From positions 1 through 64,000 of the forward strand of contig CAWBCM010000008.1 of the NCBI GenBank assembly GCA_963787285.1: a stretch of 64,000 nucleotides of DNA. The letters are read 5' to 3'. This document shows positions 1-8,493 of the stretch, piece by piece. Each line of letters begins with the position of its first letter. Positions within the stretch are counted from its first letter, which is position 1. Made by a program: the position numbers and the translations under genes. The stretch comes from JAHEJN01 sp963787285 (lineage in GTDB: Bacteria; Actinomycetota; Acidimicrobiia; Acidimicrobiales; JAHEJN01). The notes under the pieces are model-generated. The model worked only from the letters and a program-made list of their open reading frames with translations. It was not told the DNA's origin and ran no database searches.

Positions 1-1
1 C

Positions 2-328
2 CACGCATTCCTCATGACCCCCGAATTCCATCATTGGCACCACGCGAACCACCCGGAGTCCATCCACACGAACTTCTCCGTCTTCCTCCCGGTTTGGGAT
101 CTGCTCTGGGGCACCTACCGGATGCCCGACGACGAGCGACCCGAGCGTTACGGGAACAACGATCCGATCCCGCCGTCGGTACCCGGGCAACTCGTGTACC
201 CCTTCCGCGCCGGCACCCGTCGCCGCTACCCCTTTCCTCCGGTGTTGCGGGCCCGGATCCCTTTCACCCGAGCCCGGCGAGAACGGGTCGACGCCAAGCG
301 GGCCGAGCGAGCGGGAGCGTCGAAGTAG
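2..328 (+). CDS. Fatty acid hydroxylase / sterol desaturase family protein, C-terminal part
   Basis: The gene enters from the left edge, so only the last 108 codons are visible and its start is unknown. The visible part contains the histidine cluster HHWHH followed by NHPESIHTNFS and LWGTYRMP. This is typical of the last di-iron-binding box and tail of membrane fatty acid hydroxylases and sterol or carotenoid desaturases. In that family eight or more histidines bind two irons that activate oxygen to hydroxylate or desaturate a lipid at the membrane face. The end is basic and Arg-rich. The TAG stop lies one base before the next ATG, so the ECF sigma gene may share its transcript. The substrate cannot be told from this fragment. 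Confidence 0.75.
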   Translation, partial: HAFLMTPEFHHWHHANHPESIHTNFSVFLPVWDLLWGTYRMPDDERPERYGNNDPIPPSVPGQLVYPFRAGTRRRYPFPPVLRARIPFTRARRERVDAKRAERAGASK

Positions 329-329
329 G

Positions 330-878
330 ATGACGGCGGTGAGCGCCCCCGAGCACTCGGCCGACACCGACGACGCTGTGCTCGTGCAACGAGTCGCTGC
401 TGGCGACCGCGACGCCCTACGGGCGCTCTATGACCGGCACGCATCATGGCTCACCGTGCGCCTCGGTCGGCGCTGCGGCAATCCCGATCTCGTCGACACC
501 GCCGTGCAGGACACCTTCGTCGGTGTCTGGCGCAGCGCCGGCTCCTACCGGCCGACCGGCGAGGTCGGAGCCTGGATCTGGACCATCGGTCTCCGTCGAC
601 TGATCGACCAGATGCGGCGACGAGCAGCACCGGAGCCCGTCGACGACATCGTCGCCTGCGGAGCGGTGGTCACCGAGGAGATCCCGATCGCCCTCGGCCA
701 CACCCCCGTCGGTCGTGCCTTCGCCGAGCTCGACACCGAGCTCCAGCAGGTACTCGCCCTGACCGTGTTCGACGGACTCACCAACAACGAAGCCGCCGTC
801 TTGCTCTCCATTCCGGCAGGAACCGTGAAGTCACGACTCAGCCGAGCCCGCAAACTGCTCGAGGAGCAGCTCTCATGA
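330..878 (+). CDS. ECF-type RNA polymerase sigma factor
   Basis: At 182 residues it has the size and two-domain layout of an extracytoplasmic-function sigma factor. A region 2 helix bundle spans about residues 20-95, with ALYDRHASWL and AVQDTFVGVWR followed by GAWIWTIGLRRLIDQMRRR, the promoter -10 contacting part. Region 4 spans about residues 125-180, with the helix-turn-helix NNEAAVLLSIPAGTVKSRLSRARKLL that would contact the -35 element. It would direct RNA polymerase to a small regulon. Its TGA overlaps the ATG of the next gene (ATGA), so the sigma factor, membrane protein and ABC ATPase are translationally coupled. No recognisable anti-sigma (zinc-finger) gene is present. The signal it responds to is unknown. 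Confidence 0.9.
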   Translation: MTAVSAPEHSADTDDAVLVQRVAAGDRDALRALYDRHASWLTVRLGRRCGNPDLVDTAVQDTFVGVWRSAGSYRPTGEVGAWIWTIGLRRLIDQMRRRAAPEPVDDIVACGAVVTEEIPIALGHTPVGRAFAELDTELQQVLALTVFDGLTNNEAAVLLSIPAGTVKSRLSRARKLLEEQLS

Positions 879-1654
879 CCACCTTCGATCAACTCACCAC
901 CGCTCTCGAGGCGGCCGCGGCGAACCCCGACCGGTTCGCGGGCGATGCGGTTGTCGACCGCAGCCGACTCGTCGAGAACCGTTTCGTGATCGATGCGCTC
1001 CTCGACGCGCCGGCGCCCAGCCGACTCGAACGGGTGCTCCGCCGGTTCGGCGTGGCCGATCTCACCGTGCCGCTGGTGACCGCCACACCCGCCCTGCGCC
1101 GAGGATGGCTGGCCGCGGTCGGGGTGGCGTCGCTGTTCGCGCTGAGCGCGGCACGAAACAGCACCGCCGACGGCTTCGACCGCCTGCAGCTGTTCCTGGC
1201 GGTGGCGCCCCTCGTTCCGCTCCTCGGCGTCGCCCTCGCCTTCGGACCGCGCTCGGACCCCGCCCACGAGACCGTGGTCGCAGCGCCGGTCGACGCCTTT
1301 CGCGTGTTCGTGATCCGCGCGACAACGGTCCTGGTGGCCAGCATCGTGGCCATGGCGCTGGTCACGCTGCTGCTGCCGGGCGAGGGTGTTGCCCGTATCG
1401 CGTGGCTGTTGCCCGCACTGGCGGTGACCTCGGCCGCATCGGCGCTGGCGACCCGACTCGACACCCGGATCGCCAGCGCGGTGGTGGCCTCACTGTGGCT
1501 GGTCTTCGTCGTCGTGGTCACCAGCGCATCCGGTGCCGAGGCCACCTTCGGGGCCGAGGTGCAATGGGTCTCGGCGCTGGTCAGCGCGCTGGGCATCGCG
1601 GTGGTGGTCACGCAACGTCGGCGCTTCGACGTGTTGGCCGGGTCGTCGAGATGA
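875..1654 (+). CDS. Six-helix membrane protein, probable ABC-2-like permease subunit
   Basis: The 259-residue product has a cytosolic N-terminal segment of about 70 residues, then about six hydrophobic helices, for example WLAAVGVASLFALSAA, LQLFLAVAPLVPLLGVALAF and VVASLWLVFVVVVTSA. I do not recognise a family from the sequence alone. Both ends overlap neighbours as ATGA: the sigma factor stop at the start and the ABC ATPase start at the end. A membrane subunit paired with the downstream ATPase is therefore the best reading, probably an exporter or a signalling ABC complex. The soluble N-terminus could instead act as a sigma-sequestering domain, since no separate anti-sigma gene is seen, but it carries no HXXXCXXC motif. 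The start is fixed by the overlap; longer in-frame reading upstream would run through the sigma gene. Confidence 0.75.
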   Translation: MTTFDQLTTALEAAAANPDRFAGDAVVDRSRLVENRFVIDALLDAPAPSRLERVLRRFGVADLTVPLVTATPALRRGWLAAVGVASLFALSAARNSTADGFDRLQLFLAVAPLVPLLGVALAFGPRSDPAHETVVAAPVDAFRVFVIRATTVLVASIVAMALVTLLLPGEGVARIAWLLPALAVTSAASALATRLDTRIASAVVASLWLVFVVVVTSASGAEATFGAEVQWVSALVSALGIAVVVTQRRRFDVLAGSSR

Positions 1655-2514
1655 ACGCCCCAACCATCGCCCTTCACGGCGTGAGCCATCGCTACGGATC
1701 GACGAATGCGCTCTCACCCATGAGCCTGCGTCTCGAGGCCGGTTCGACGGCCGTGCTCGGCGCCAACGGGTCAGGCAAGAGCACGCTCCTGCGGCTCATC
1801 GCCACCACGGTGGTCGCCCAGTCGGGATCGGTCGAGATCGGGGGCCTCGATGCCTCGGTGCCGAACGAGCGGACCTCGATTCGTCGGAGGCTGGGCTACG
1901 CGACCCAACACGACGGCCTTCCCCCCCGAATGACCGTGGGTGCCTACCTCGACTACGTCGGTGCACTCAAAGAGCTCACCCCGGCCCGGCGGCGAGCCCG
2001 CTGGGCGCAGTTCGCGATGGGTCAGGTGGGCCTCGCCGATGCTCGCGAACGGATCGAACGGTTGAGCGGCGGAAACCGACGCCGTCTCACCCTCGCCCAG
2101 GCGCTGCTCGGGCAACCCGACCTGCTCGTTCTCGACGAACCGCTGGCCGGCCTCGACGGCGAGACGAGATCGGTCGTCGCCGCCCTCATCGCGTCGGGGT
2201 CGACCGATCGCACCGTCGTCGTCGCCACCCATCACGCCGACGAGCTGGCCACCGTGTGCGATCGCATCGTCGTGCTCGTTCGAGGCAGCATCGGGTTCGC
2301 CGGGACGCCCGCCGAACTGGCGGCGCAGGCCGACGGGATGGTGTGGGAGATGCCGCTGCCGCCACCGTCGATGGCCGCGCGTGCCGTTGCGCCGGGTCGC
2401 TTCCGGGTGATCGCCGCCACCCCTCCCGCCGCCTCGATTGCGGTGAAACCGACGGTGCAGGACGGCTACGATGCCCTCCAGCTCCTGCACCGGGCCGAAC
2501 CGTCTTCCCGCTGA
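1651..2514 (+). CDS. ABC transporter ATP-binding protein
   Basis: A complete nucleotide-binding domain is visible in 287 residues. It has Walker A GANGSGKST (near residue 35), a Q-loop at YATQHDGLPP, signature LSGGNRRR, Walker B LLVLDEP and an H-loop at VATHH. The last 70 residues are an accessory tail of unknown role. The architecture matches ATPases of ABC-2 type exporters such as bacteriocin, antibiotic or Na+ export systems. It would hydrolyse ATP on the cytosolic face to drive the membrane subunit encoded just upstream. Its ATG overlaps that gene's TGA. The gene ends seven bases before the convergent SURF1 gene. The substrate is unknown. Confidence 0.93.
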   Translation: MNAPTIALHGVSHRYGSTNALSPMSLRLEAGSTAVLGANGSGKSTLLRLIATTVVAQSGSVEIGGLDASVPNERTSIRRRLGYATQHDGLPPRMTVGAYLDYVGALKELTPARRRARWAQFAMGQVGLADARERIERLSGGNRRRLTLAQALLGQPDLLVLDEPLAGLDGETRSVVAALIASGSTDRTVVVATHHADELATVCDRIVVLVRGSIGFAGTPAELAAQADGMVWEMPLPPPSMAARAVAPGRFRVIAATPPAASIAVKPTVQDGYDALQLLHRAEPSSR

Positions 2515-2521
2515 TCGCCGT

Positions 2522-3292
2522 TCACTGCCCCACGGCGGCGTCGGCGTCGGTTCGGCGTGACTGGGTCCGACCGATCTTGCGCAGGACGAGGGGATAGCCC
2601 ACTGCGGCAATGGTCGCGAAGATGAACCACTGCACTGCATAGCTGAGATGCGGGCCGTTGCCGAGCTCGGGTCGGGGCAGCGGCTTCGGGAACTCCGGTG
2701 GCGGAGGCGACTGTTGTTCGAGCTGGAGATAGGCGGGGGCGACGTCGAGGCCGAGTCGGTCCGAATAGGCCTCCAGGTCGACACGCGCCAGGAGATCGAG
2801 ATCGTCGGGATTGCCGGCACCGATTCGCCCACGCTCCTGGGTCGACTGCACGAGGCCGGTGACGACGACGTCGCCCCCGGGCGGGTCGATCAGCGAGCGG
2901 TCATCGGCACTCTGGAAGGCGAAGGGAACCCAACCACGGTTCACGACGACATTGACACCCTCGTCGGTTCGCAACGGCGTGAGCACCCAGGCGCCCGAAG
3001 CGCCGTCGAGGCTGCGGTTGACCACCAGCACCTGCCCGTCGGCGACGTAGGTGCCCGACGTCTCCGCCACCCGCCAGTCGAGCTCCTCGGTGTCGCCGAC
3101 GACCGAGCCGGCCACCAGCTCGGTGAACGACTGCACCGGCTGCTCGGAACGGCTGAGGACTCGGTCGTTCTCGGTCTGGCGCTCGTCGAGACGGCGGAGT
3201 TGCCAGAGACCCAGGAGGATCATCACGATGACGGCCAGGAACACCAACACATGGGAGAGGATCCACGCAGGCCGACGGGCGAAGCGGTACAC
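2522..3292 (-). CDS. SURF1 family cytochrome oxidase biogenesis protein
   Basis: The product is 256 residues with a GTG start. An N-terminal membrane helix (about residues 13-30) runs into LLGLWQLRRLDERQTEN, the family hallmark. A soluble extracytoplasmic domain follows (VNRSLDGASGAWVLTPLR, NRGWVPF), then a C-terminal helix YAVQWFIFATIAAVGYPLVL. SURF1 proteins help insert heme a or assemble the aa3-type terminal oxidase. No cytochrome oxidase genes are in the window, so its partners are elsewhere. It lies 46 bases downstream of dapB on the same strand and may be read with it. The converging ABC operon ends 7 bases from its stop. Confidence 0.88.
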   Translation of the reverse strand: MYRFARRPAWILSHVLVFLAVIVMILLGLWQLRRLDERQTENDRVLSRSEQPVQSFTELVAGSVVGDTEELDWRVAETSGTYVADGQVLVVNRSLDGASGAWVLTPLRTDEGVNVVVNRGWVPFAFQSADDRSLIDPPGGDVVVTGLVQSTQERGRIGAGNPDDLDLLARVDLEAYSDRLGLDVAPAYLQLEQQSPPPPEFPKPLPRPELGNGPHLSYAVQWFIFATIAAVGYPLVLRKIGRTQSRRTDADAAVGQ

Positions 3293-3338
3293 GGCTTCAG
3301 GTTAGGGCCGAGCCGGAGGCGTTCCCGATGGTGGTGAC

Positions 3339-4139
3339 TCAGATGTCGAGCAGCGCGTCGAGCCCGACGGTGACGCCGGCACGAGTGGCCACCCGGCGCA
3401 CCGCCAAGAGCACTCCGGGCATGAACGACGACCGATCGTAGGAGTCCTGACGCAAGGTGAGGGTCTGGCCCATCGCACCCAGAATCACCTCTTGGTGGGC
3501 GACCATCCCCCGCATGCGCACAGAGTGCATCGGTATTCCTCCAGGGCCCTTCCCGCCTCGCGCCCCCGCGACGACCTCGTTCTCGGTGGGGTCGTGGCCC
3601 CAGTCGCTCGAGGCGGCGGCCATTCGTTCCGCAGTCATCATCGCCGTGCCCGATGGTGCGTCGATCTTCTGATCGTGATGGAGCTCGATGATCTCGGCGG
3701 TGTCGAACAGCGGCGCGGCCAGCTCGGCGAAGCGCATCATCAGTACGGCACTGATGGCGAAGTTCGGGGCGATCAGGCAGTTGCTGTCGGTGAACCGTTG
3801 CTCGAGCTCGGCAAGATCGCGCTCGGTGAATCCCGTGGTGCCGACCACGGCATGGACACCGTGCTCGGCGAGCCAGGCGAGATTCCACCGAGCTGCGTCG
3901 AGGTGGGTGAAGTCGACCGCCACCTGCATCTGTCCGGCGGCGAGGTCGGCGAGATCAGAGTTCACGGTGAGGTCGGTGTCGATCGCCACCAGGTCGGCCA
4001 GCCGGCTGCCCTCCGCTCCGGGGTCGAACGCGGCAACGAGCTCGAGGTCGGCCGCTTCGTGAACCGCCCGGCAGACCTCGGTACCCATTCGCCCGGCCGC
4101 GCCGAGTACTCCTACGCGGATGGGGCTGCGGTCGGCCAT
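3339..4139 (-). CDS. dapB: 4-hydroxy-tetrahydrodipicolinate reductase
   Basis: DapB reduces hydroxy-tetrahydrodipicolinate with NAD(P)H in the lysine/diaminopimelate pathway, which feeds peptidoglycan. The 266-residue product shows the nucleotide-binding GVLGAAGRMG at residues 9-18, DFTHLDA, VVGTTGF and the substrate/catalytic segment ELHHDQKIDAPSGTAMMTAE with the expected paired histidines and lysine. Length is normal. The start is ATG, and the stop of the upstream M16 peptidase gene is only 4 bases away, so the two are probably co-transcribed after pnp. This pnp-M16-dapB order is familiar in actinobacteria. Confidence 0.96.
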   Translation of the reverse strand: MADRSPIRVGVLGAAGRMGTEVCRAVHEAADLELVAAFDPGAEGSRLADLVAIDTDLTVNSDLADLAAGQMQVAVDFTHLDAARWNLAWLAEHGVHAVVGTTGFTERDLAELEQRFTDSNCLIAPNFAISAVLMMRFAELAAPLFDTAEIIELHHDQKIDAPSGTAMMTAERMAAASSDWGHDPTENEVVAGARGGKGPGGIPMHSVRMRGMVAHQEVILGAMGQTLTLRQDSYDRSSFMPGVLLAVRRVATRAGVTVGLDALLDI

Positions 4140-4143
4140 CGAC

Positions 4144-5376
4144 TCAAGCTAGTGGCCCGATGGTGGCGACGGTCGGCTCAGCGGCCAGGACGCGCCTTGC
4201 CATTCGGGTCACGTCGTCGATCGTCACGGCGGCGATGGCATCGAGGTACTCGTCGATCCCGACGACGCGGTCACGCATCAGCATGCTGGTGGCGATGTGG
4301 GAGAGGTGGCTCCAGCTGTCCTCGAAACCGAGTGCCACCGACCCGGCGAGATACCCCTTGGCGACATCGACCTCACGGTCGGTGAGGCCGCCGCCGAGTA
4401 TGTCGTCGATCTCGGCGCGGATGAGCTTGTCGACCTGGCGGTGTCGATCAGGAGCCGTCGCCGTCTGGATCTCGAAGGCGCCGACGTCGGTGAAGCTCGT
4501 CGTGGCGGCATACACCGAGTAGGCGAGGCCCCGCTTTTCGCGGACTTCGTGGAAGAGTCGGCTCGACGGACCGCCCCCGAGGAGCTGGGCGAGGACCGAC
4601 ACCGCATGACGATCGGGGTCGTCGATGCCCACGCCGTGCCATCCGTATCCGATCTGCACCTCCTCGAGCTCACGGGCCTCGTGGGCACCGGCGCCGGCCG
4701 GATCGACCGGCGCCTGGCGCTGCGGGCGCTGGCCGTCGGAGCGTTCGGCGAAGGCATCGGTGGCGAGCGCCACGAGGCGCTGATGATCGACTGCGCCGGC
4801 CGCCGCGACGACCACGTTGGCGGCTCGATAGTGCTGAGCGTGGAAGGTGGCGATGTCATCGCGGTGCAGCGCCCCCACCGTGTCGAATGATCCGCTCACG
4901 TCCCAGCCGAGCGCATGATCGGCGAACAGGTGCTCGTACAGCAGCGACTGGACGCGATCGCCGGGCTCATCGAGAGCCAGCCGCAACTCGTCGAGGATCA
5001 CCGCCCGCTCCGAGTCGATGTCGTCGCTCCGGAGGGCTGGATTCGTGACGACGTCGAGGAGCAGCTCGGCGCCCTGATCGACCCAGTGGGCGGGCACCCG
5101 CGCGTAGAACGCGGTGAGCTCCTTGGTCGTGAAGGCGTTGAGATCGCCACCGACCGAGTCGACGGCGATGGCGACCTCGCGGGCACCCCGCGTTCGGGTG
5201 CCCTTGAAGAGGAGGTGTTCGAGGAAGTGCGATGATCCGGCACCGGAGGGAGTCTCGTCCCGGCTGCCCACGCCGACCCACGCGCCCAGCGAGGTCGCCC
5301 GGGCCCCGGGGAGCGAGCGGGTCACCACTCGCAGTCCCCCGGGCAGCCGGGTCATCGTCGTGTCGGCGACGGTCAT
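4144..5376 (-). CDS. M16 family zinc metallopeptidase
   Basis: This insulinase/processing-peptidase-like protease has the inverted zinc motif HFLEH near residue 45, with a downstream glutamate in the ELTAFYARVP region. The C-terminal half carries the R/Y motif region GGGPSSRLFHEVREKRGLAYSVYA. Full length is 410 residues, normal for a bacterial single-chain M16 peptidase. The reading frame stays open further upstream into the opposite frame of pnp. I chose ATG 5376 (MTVADTTMTRLPGG) because it begins the family's beta-strand and lies 34 bases past the pnp stop. It probably degrades peptides in the cytosol, and it commonly follows pnp in Gram-positive genomes. Its natural substrate is unknown. 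Confidence 0.9.
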   Translation of the reverse strand: MTVADTTMTRLPGGLRVVTRSLPGARATSLGAWVGVGSRDETPSGAGSSHFLEHLLFKGTRTRGAREVAIAVDSVGGDLNAFTTKELTAFYARVPAHWVDQGAELLLDVVTNPALRSDDIDSERAVILDELRLALDEPGDRVQSLLYEHLFADHALGWDVSGSFDTVGALHRDDIATFHAQHYRAANVVVAAAGAVDHQRLVALATDAFAERSDGQRPQRQAPVDPAGAGAHEARELEEVQIGYGWHGVGIDDPDRHAVSVLAQLLGGGPSSRLFHEVREKRGLAYSVYAATTSFTDVGAFEIQTATAPDRHRQVDKLIRAEIDDILGGGLTDREVDVAKGYLAGSVALGFEDSWSHLSHIATSMLMRDRVVGIDEYLDAIAAVTIDDVTRMARRVLAAEPTVATIGPLA

Positions 5377-5410
5377 CGGTTCGATGCCATCGTCGGTGTG
5401 CTCGTCGTGT

Positions 5411-7825
5411 TCAGCGACGGCCGCCGCGGCGACCGCGGCCACCGCGACCACCTCGGTCACCGGAGCTGCGACGCGTGGCGGGGCCGAGATCGCCCTGCTC
5501 GGCGGCAATCTTGGCATCGAACTCGTCGTCGAAGCTGACGACTTCGACGACTTCACCGTTGCCCGCTGGGGGCTGGTCGTCGTCATGGTCGGCGCTGACG
5601 GCCTCGGTCCCACGCCGAGGAGCGGGCTCCCGGGGCGGAGCCGAGTCGCCACCGCTGTCGTCGCCGACGGGCCTGAGGCTGATCTTGCCGTTCGGATCGA
5701 CGTCCTCGACGACCACCTCGATGTCCTGGCCGAGCTCGAGCTCGTCCTCGACCCTGTCGATGCGTCGCTTGCCGCCGATCTTGGAGATGTGCAGCAGGCC
5801 GTCGCGGCCGGGAAGGATGTTCACGAACGCACCGAAGTTGGTGATGTTCACGACCTTGCCCTGATAGGTGGCTCCCACCTCGGCGGTGGGGGGATCGAGG
5901 ATGAGACGGATCATGCGCTCGGCTTCCTCGACCTTGGTGCGGTCGGGAGAGGCCACCGCAACGGTGCCCACGATGCCGTCATCGTCCACGCTCACCTCGG
6001 CGCCGGAATCGGCCTGGATGGCGTTGATGACCTTGCCCTTCGGGCCGATGACCTCGCCGATCTTGTCGATCGGGATCTCGAAGCTGACGATCTTCGGCGC
6101 AGTTTCGCCGACATCGGGCCGCGGCGCGGGAATGGCCTCGGCCATGACTTCGAGGATCTGCATGCGGGCGTCACGAGCTTGATTGAGCGCGGCATCCAAC
6201 ACGTCGGCGGGTATGCCGTCGATCTTGGTGTCGAGCTGGAGGGCGGTGATGAACTCCGAGGTTCCCGCGACCTTGAAGTCCATGTCACCCATGGCGTCCT
6301 CGGCACCGAGGATGTCGGTGATGGTGAGGTACGTGTCGCCTTCGTTGATGAGACCCATGGCGATGCCCGCCACGGCGGCGTGGATCGGAACACCGGCGTC
6401 CATCATGCTCAGCGATGAGCCGCAGACCGAGGCCATCGAGCTCGAGCCGTTGGAGGCCATGACCTCCGACACCAGACGAATCGTGTACGGGAACTCCTCC
6501 ATGCTCGGGACCACCGGCAGGAGGGCCCGCTCGGCGAGGGCGCCGTGACCGATCTCGCGTCGCTTCGGGCCCCGCATGAAGCCGGTCTCGCCGGTACAGA
6601 AGGGGGCGAAGTTGTAGTGGTGCATGTAGCGCTTGCGGGTGACGGGGTCGATGCCGTCGATCATCTGGTCCATGCGACCGGTACCCAGGGTGGTGACGTT
6701 GAGCACCTGTGTCTCGCCTCGCTGGAACAGACCCGAACCGTGGGCGGTGGGGATGAGGGCGACCTCGGCCTTGAGCGGGCGGACCTCGGTGGCCGAACGG
6801 CCGTCGATGCGGACGCCTTCCTCGATGATGCGCTTGCGCACGAGAGCCTTGGTGTGGCTGCGGATGGCGTTCTTGATCTGCTTCTCGGCGTTGGGCACCT
6901 CCGCGAAACGATCGCCGATGGCGGCGATGATCTCGGCGCGAGCGGCGCTCTCGGCGGCCTGGCGCTGCACCTTGTCGGCGATCTTCTGGCTGGCGGCCAA
7001 CGCGTCGGTGCCGGCCTCGACGACGGCGGCGAGGATCTCGTCGCTGTAGTCGACCTGGGCCTCGAACTCGATGGCGGGTTTGACGCCGAAGGTGGCGATG
7101 AGGCGACGCTGGAGCGCGATCGACTCCTTGATCCACACCTTGCAGGCCTCGAGTCCGTCGGCGAGCACGGCCTCGGTGACCTTGGGCGCGCCGGCTTCGT
7201 AGTGGGCGACGGCCTTGGGGGTGCCGCCGGCCTCGACCATCATCACGGCGATGTCGCCGCTGTCGAGCTCACGGCCGGCCACGACCATCTCGAAGGTCGA
7301 CTCGTCGCCCTCTTCGTAGGTCGGGAACGGAATCCAGGTGCCGTCCTGGCTGTAGGCGATGCGCACGGCACCGATCGGGCCTCCGAAGGGGATGCCCGAG
7401 ATGCACAGCGCCGCCGAGGCCGCGTTGAGCGCCACGACGTCGTAGGGGTTCTCCATGTCGGCGCCGAGGATGGTGCCGACGACGTGGACCTCGTTGCGGA
7501 AGCCGCTCGGGAACGACGGACGCAGGGGCCGGTCGATGAGACGACAGGTGAGAATCGCCGTCTCGGGCGCGCGGCCCTCACGACGGAAGAACGAGCCGGG
7601 AATCTTGCCGGCGGCGTACATGCGCTCTTCGATGTCGACGGTCAGGGGGAAGAAGTCGATGCCCTCACGGACGCCCTTGGCGGCCGTCGCGGTCACGAGG
7701 ATCTTGGTCTTGCCGAGGGTGGCGATGACCGACCCATCGGCGAGGGAGGCCATTCTGCCGGCCTCGAAGGTCATGGTTTTGTCGGTGCTCGAGATGTCAC
7801 CGGATACGGATACTGGTTCAGCCAT
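5411..7825 (-). CDS. pnp: Polyribonucleotide nucleotidyltransferase (PNPase)
   Basis: PNPase degrades RNA 3' to 5' with phosphate and can add tails in reverse. The 804-residue protein has, in order, a first RNase PH domain (GSFFRREGRAPE), a helical domain, and a second, catalytic RNase PH domain with FCTGETGFMRGPKRREIGHG, SNGSSSMASVCGSSL and GAEDAMGDMDFKVAG. A KH domain follows (IGEVIGPKGKVI), then an S1 domain (GKVVNITNFGAFVNILPGRDGLLHIS). After S1 comes an acidic linker and an RGG-rich end (DRGGRGGRGRRGGRR), an extension that could bind RNA. I chose ATG 7825 (MAEPVSVSGD) over an earlier in-frame ATG because family similarity begins there. A 7-bp stem-loop lies just ahead of the ribosome-binding region. 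Confidence 0.96.
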   Translation of the reverse strand: MAEPVSVSGDISSTDKTMTFEAGRMASLADGSVIATLGKTKILVTATAAKGVREGIDFFPLTVDIEERMYAAGKIPGSFFRREGRAPETAILTCRLIDRPLRPSFPSGFRNEVHVVGTILGADMENPYDVVALNAASAALCISGIPFGGPIGAVRIAYSQDGTWIPFPTYEEGDESTFEMVVAGRELDSGDIAVMMVEAGGTPKAVAHYEAGAPKVTEAVLADGLEACKVWIKESIALQRRLIATFGVKPAIEFEAQVDYSDEILAAVVEAGTDALAASQKIADKVQRQAAESAARAEIIAAIGDRFAEVPNAEKQIKNAIRSHTKALVRKRIIEEGVRIDGRSATEVRPLKAEVALIPTAHGSGLFQRGETQVLNVTTLGTGRMDQMIDGIDPVTRKRYMHHYNFAPFCTGETGFMRGPKRREIGHGALAERALLPVVPSMEEFPYTIRLVSEVMASNGSSSMASVCGSSLSMMDAGVPIHAAVAGIAMGLINEGDTYLTITDILGAEDAMGDMDFKVAGTSEFITALQLDTKIDGIPADVLDAALNQARDARMQILEVMAEAIPAPRPDVGETAPKIVSFEIPIDKIGEVIGPKGKVINAIQADSGAEVSVDDDGIVGTVAVASPDRTKVEEAERMIRLILDPPTAEVGATYQGKVVNITNFGAFVNILPGRDGLLHISKIGGKRRIDRVEDELELGQDIEVVVEDVDPNGKISLRPVGDDSGGDSAPPREPAPRRGTEAVSADHDDDQPPAGNGEVVEVVSFDDEFDAKIAAEQGDLGPATRRSSGDRGGRGGRGRRGGRR

Positions 7826-7840
7826 GTTTGGCTCACTTTC

Positions 7841-7859
7841 CGGGCCCACAGCGGGCCCG
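7841..7859 (-). promoter_or_regulatory. Stem-loop in the pnp leader
   Basis: A perfect 7-bp inverted repeat (CGGGCCC and GGGCCCG, 5-nt loop) lies 16 bases ahead of the chosen pnp ATG, next to the GGAAAG that could serve as its ribosome-binding site. In E. coli the pnp leader hairpin is cut by RNase III and mediates autoregulation by PNPase. A similar role here is inference from position and shape only. Confidence 0.45.
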
Positions 7860-8009
7860 CACATCGGTCGCGCCACGTTGACGCGGACCTGAGTGCGGCG
7901 GTGGAACCAGTTCCCAGGTGGAGAGAACCCGACGGGGCCGAGTTGTCTTCATCTGAGAGCCGATTCCCGTCGAGTGCCACACTCGATTGGAACTTTCCTT
8001 TGGGTTGTC

Positions 8010-8055
8010 AAAATGCTTCGCTGTGACGCGAAGCGAGCGGCCCGGAGGCCGCTCG
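8010..8055 (-). terminator. Tandem hairpins after rpsO, probable terminator or processing site
   Basis: Two adjacent stem-loops follow the rpsO stop within 5 bases. The first, at 8034-8055, is a perfect 9-bp stem with a 4-nt loop. The second, at 8015-8034, is a 7-bp stem with a 6-nt loop and shares one base with the first. On the minus strand the second is followed by ATTTTG. This is a plausible intrinsic terminator for rpsO, or an rpsO-pnp processing element with partial read-through into pnp. The rest of 7826-8059 is the pnp leader, in which I see no gene. Confidence 0.65.
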
Positions 8056-8059
8056 AATT

Positions 8060-8329
8060 TCAGCGCCGGAGACCAAGCTTGGCGATGATCACGCGATATC
8101 GCTCGACGTCGAGCTTGCGGACGTAGTCGAGAAGTCGACGACGTCGGCCCACCAACATGAGCAGGCCTCGCCGGCTGTGATGGTCCTTCTTGTGGACCTT
8201 CAGGTGCTCGGTGAGGTGATTGATCCGATCGGTGAGCAACGCAATCTGCACTTCGGGAGAGCCGGTATCGGTCTCGTGCGTGCGGTGCTCGGTGATCGTG
8301 TCGGCCTTGGGAGGCAGGTTGGTTGGCAT
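8060..8329 (-). CDS. rpsO: 30S ribosomal protein S15
   Basis: The 89-residue product is exactly the usual S15 length. It carries the conserved segments TGSPEVQIALLTDRINHLTEHL, HKKDHHSRRGLL and RRRRLLDYVRK. S15 binds 16S rRNA helices 20-22 and nucleates the platform of the small subunit. ATG 8329 fits the family start. Upstream lie 164 bases with no gene (8330-8493), which should hold its promoter and leader; I could not pick out a convincing -35/-10 pair. The order rpsO then pnp is conserved across bacteria. Confidence 0.97.
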   Translation of the reverse strand: MPTNLPPKADTITEHRTHETDTGSPEVQIALLTDRINHLTEHLKVHKKDHHSRRGLLMLVGRRRRLLDYVRKLDVERYRVIIAKLGLRR

Positions 8330-8493
8330 CGTGTGATTTCCTGGCTTGGTGGGTTTCCGACCCGGCCACTCGGTTCGCAGGAGCGAGACCAGCAGCAGTT
8401 TCGTGCGGAGCACGATCGCCGAGCTGACCCGACGACCAGAACAGGGTACCGATCGGCGTCGGCAAGTCCTCTCGGGCGAGATGTCCGGCGCCG

